Shown here: piece by piece, positions 62,082-64,000 of the stretch
Layout of the letters: the number at the start of each line of letters is the position of its first letter
How positions within the stretch are numbered: the first letter of the stretch is position 1
Assembly: GCA_036768485.1 (NCBI GenBank)
Contig: JAVLUZ010000142.1
Location: 22,472,290 to 22,536,289, forward strand
DNA length: 64,000 bases
Reading direction: 5' to 3'
Source: Mermis nigrescens
Taxonomy: Eukaryota > Nematoda > Enoplea > Mermithida > Mermithidae
Made by a program: the position numbers and the translations under genes
The notes under the pieces: model-generated
Told to the model about the DNA's origin: nothing
The model's database searches: none
What the model saw: the letters and a program-made list of their open reading frames with translations, nothing else

Positions 62082-62261
62082 TCAAATACTGGTGCGTTTG
62101 ATTCTCATCGAACAAGCTTCTTTCAAAATATTGATCACTGCGTGATGCGACAATGAAATAGCATTGTCGAGTGGAGAGCGACCAAACGAATCTACCGGTT
62201 CTGGATTACAATCATTCCTCAATAGAAACTCAACAATCTCTGTCATTCCATTCGTTGCGGC
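62082..62261 (-). CDS. Last exon of an ankyrin-repeat protein
   Basis: 59 codons plus TGA follow a TTTGTAG acceptor in phase 0. The peptide reads AATNGMTEIVEFLLRN, NPEPVDSFGRSPLDNAI and HHAVINILKEAC, then a basic tail ending KRTSI. This is about one and a half ankyrin repeats with the typical A...G..EIV.FLL and D..GR.PLD.A motifs. The arrangement with a C-terminal PLD.A......V...L end recalls the C-terminal ankyrin part of glutaminase and of ankyrin-containing asparaginases, but the match is too general to name the gene. Upstream exons would lie beyond 62261 or outside the window; I found none. Confidence 0.78.
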   Translation of the reverse strand, partial: AATNGMTEIVEFLLRNDCNPEPVDSFGRSPLDNAISLSHHAVINILKEACSMRIKRTSI

Positions 62262-62476
62262 CTACAAACGAAGCTCATTAGCATAATCTTTAATTAATTA
62301 ATAAATAATTAATTAACATAATTAACATAATTAATTAATTAGTCAATAAATAATTTAATTAATAATTAATTAACTCATTAACATAATCATAATCTTAATC
62401 TCATAGTCGTAATCCCAAAAAGACGCCAAAAATTCAATTCTACGGTCTATCGATTCTGGCGGGTCAATAGCTGGAC

Positions 62477-62707
62477 CATAGGTGGACAGCATCAAAATTA
62501 TGGGGAATGCAACATTTTTAAAGCTAAAAAATGGTATTAAAAATGGTGGTATGGCAAAAAACAGAATTTTTCAACGTTCCTCATCGAGCACTATCCATTG
62601 GCATCAACAAATTGCGAAAAAGAAACAAAATTTCAAAAAATACATTCTGGGGGTATGTTGGTTTCTGGAGGGTTGCGTTTACCCCCAAACCCCCACGCCC
62701 ATGTGTG
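62477..62707 (+). mobile_element. 231-bp CACGTGGGC MITE
   Basis: Ends CATAGGTGGACAGC and CGCCCATGTGTG, with an internal body like the other copies. The flanks match poorly (shared CTGGA only). It lies upstream of the ankyrin exon. Confidence 0.75.
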
Positions 62708-62991
62708 GTCTGGATTGGACACTCGAGAATCCGGTGGAACCCCCTTCCCAATGGACAGACCCCCAGAAATAAATTTTTGCTGCTATCTGTGGTAATGTGG
62801 CTCAATATGACCCCCAGAATTTGGCTGCTGCCACAGCACCTTAAATTCACATTATGTACGTGAAAATGTAATAGTGGATCTTTACTTGCTTTAATTAATG
62901 ATAAAACGTATACTAATTTCAAATTTCTTCATGCAAGGGCACCTGAAATACCTAAATAGGTTATTTTCATGTAGGATAAATATATAAGCAC

Positions 62992-63167
62992 CAGGGGCGG
63001 ATTTTTTGGGGGGGGGGGCGGGGGCGGCCGCCCCCCATTGGCCCAAAAAGTGCTCAAAATTAAGGATTTTTGAGCGATTTTTGGCGATTTTTTTGGTCAA
63101 AATGGCTAATTTTTCCGCCCAAGTCAGGGTTACGCCCCCCCTTAGGAAAATCATGGATCCACCACTG
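62992..63167. mobile_element. 176-bp hAT-type MITE
   Basis: A perfect 8-bp duplication ATAAGCAC (62984-62991 and 63168-63175) flanks CAGGGGCGGATTTTTT and GGATCCACCACTG. A G run and a GGGGCGGCCGCCCC palindrome lie near the left end. Confidence 0.87.
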
Positions 63168-63749
63168 ATAAGCACAATCATGTAGTCATTTTCGAGTAAT
63201 TTTGGTCGCAGTAAGGATTTTGGCACACGCCTATGTAATTATTCGGTGTCGGTTTTCGGCATGCTTTGACTTGCCTGAATTGCATTACATAATATTTTAT
63301 TAATGTCAACAACTATTATTTCGTTTTTTATTACATTTATTTGCAGCAGTGCCTTACAATAGCGCAAAGTATTGCAAAGGAGCTTCGTGTGGGCCCCAAA
63401 AATATTATACCTTATTCCTGGTTGTCTACTTTTAAGGAACATGCTATTTTGAACAAATTCAGACTTTTTCCGCAAACGCGAATAAAAACTATAATTTAGA
63501 TCAACTACAAGTTTATAGAAGTTTGCAATAAAATAAAAAGACTTGTAGAAAATTAAAGACTTAATAAAGATTTTAGGAGTTTACAATAAAACAATTTATT
63601 TGACTATGAAACATATGCGCATGAATGACAATAGTTTGAATAATGTAAATTAACGAAAGTGGTTTAAAACTGAAGCAAAGACTGTAACGTTGTACACAGC
63701 AATCAATGTTTACACAAAGCTTTATGCGCTGCGCACTACCTATAAAACC

Positions 63750-63846
63750 AGTTATGCAGATGTTTTTTCGTCATTCCACCATTTCTAAGACTATTTTTTG
63801 ACCTTTTAAAATAAACCCCCAGAATTTCGATGTTGCCCACCTATGA
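63750..63846 (-). repeat. Truncated CACGTGGGC MITE end
   Basis: Only the segment from TTTTTTCGTCATTCCACCATT to TTGCCCACCTATG of the family is present. Confidence 0.65.
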
Positions 63847-63954
63847 TCAGACCCTCACCACACCCATGTTAGCTACTACGACGTTCTCTACGAAACGATA
63901 ATCAAGTCTAATCTGTCTTTACTTACAAAGTGCGAAAATTTCCTTCTCACATAA

Positions 63955-64000
63955 TACAGGGTGTCCCATTTAACTATTCGCGATTTCGTTTTATCCTAGT
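63955..64000. repeat. Possible transposon end at the window edge
   Basis: TACAGGGTGTCCCATTTAAC is a form commonly seen at ends of insect DNA transposons. Only the terminal part lies in the window. Confidence 0.4.

Overview
This is an AT-rich, intron-rich animal nuclear sequence, most likely from an arthropod; I cannot name the species. There are no prokaryotic features. The window contains one 100-base N gap, spliced exons of conserved eukaryotic genes and a very high load of transposable-element debris. Most open reading frames in it are chance or repeat-derived.

The gene content lies at the two ends. On the minus strand, 2725-11552 holds the 3' two thirds of COG3, subunit 3 of the conserved oligomeric Golgi tethering complex. 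Nine confident exons and up to two tentative small ones have matching splice sites and matching intron phases. Upstream on the same strand, 15081-25279 holds the 5' half of Sin1 (MAPKAP1), the TORC2 subunit: a probable first exon, a conserved N-terminal exon and two exons of the CRIM domain. The 3' half of Sin1 and the 5' half of COG3 should lie between them but are not recognisable. That 3.3 kb is mostly a transposon. At the right end (62082-62261, minus) is the last exon of an ankyrin-repeat protein.

Everything else is repeats. The main theme is non-autonomous elements of hAT type. At least fifteen insertions can be delimited by 8-bp target-site duplications, including nested and tandem insertions. 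They are: a family of about 250-bp MITEs with CAYACGTGGGC ends (2033-6026, 23597, 44335, 60618, 62477); a relative with CATACCTGGGC ends (25355, 27730); a foldback element (29917-31052); and larger elements at 11872-14249, 22057-22849, 35797-39031, 40203-42464, 57841-61016 and 62992-63167. A decayed non-LTR retrotransposon of the CR1/Jockey type (about 31.1-34.0 kb) has a 5'-truncated sister copy at 37.6-38.7 kb, and two more LINE fragments lie near by. A decayed mariner lies in a Sin1 intron. Minisatellites, (TA)n tracts, a roughly 270-bp satellite-like array, a GC-rich inverted structure in another Sin1 intron and a large inverted-repeat pair (46.1-53.5 kb) around the assembly gap complete the picture.

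No new biochemical system is evident. The most unusual signals are the missing middle of the Sin1/COG3 pair, a GC-AG intron in Sin1, the sharply delimited nested MITE insertions, and a short hairpin motif (GGCGCTTCGCGCC) scattered through many unrelated-looking repeats.
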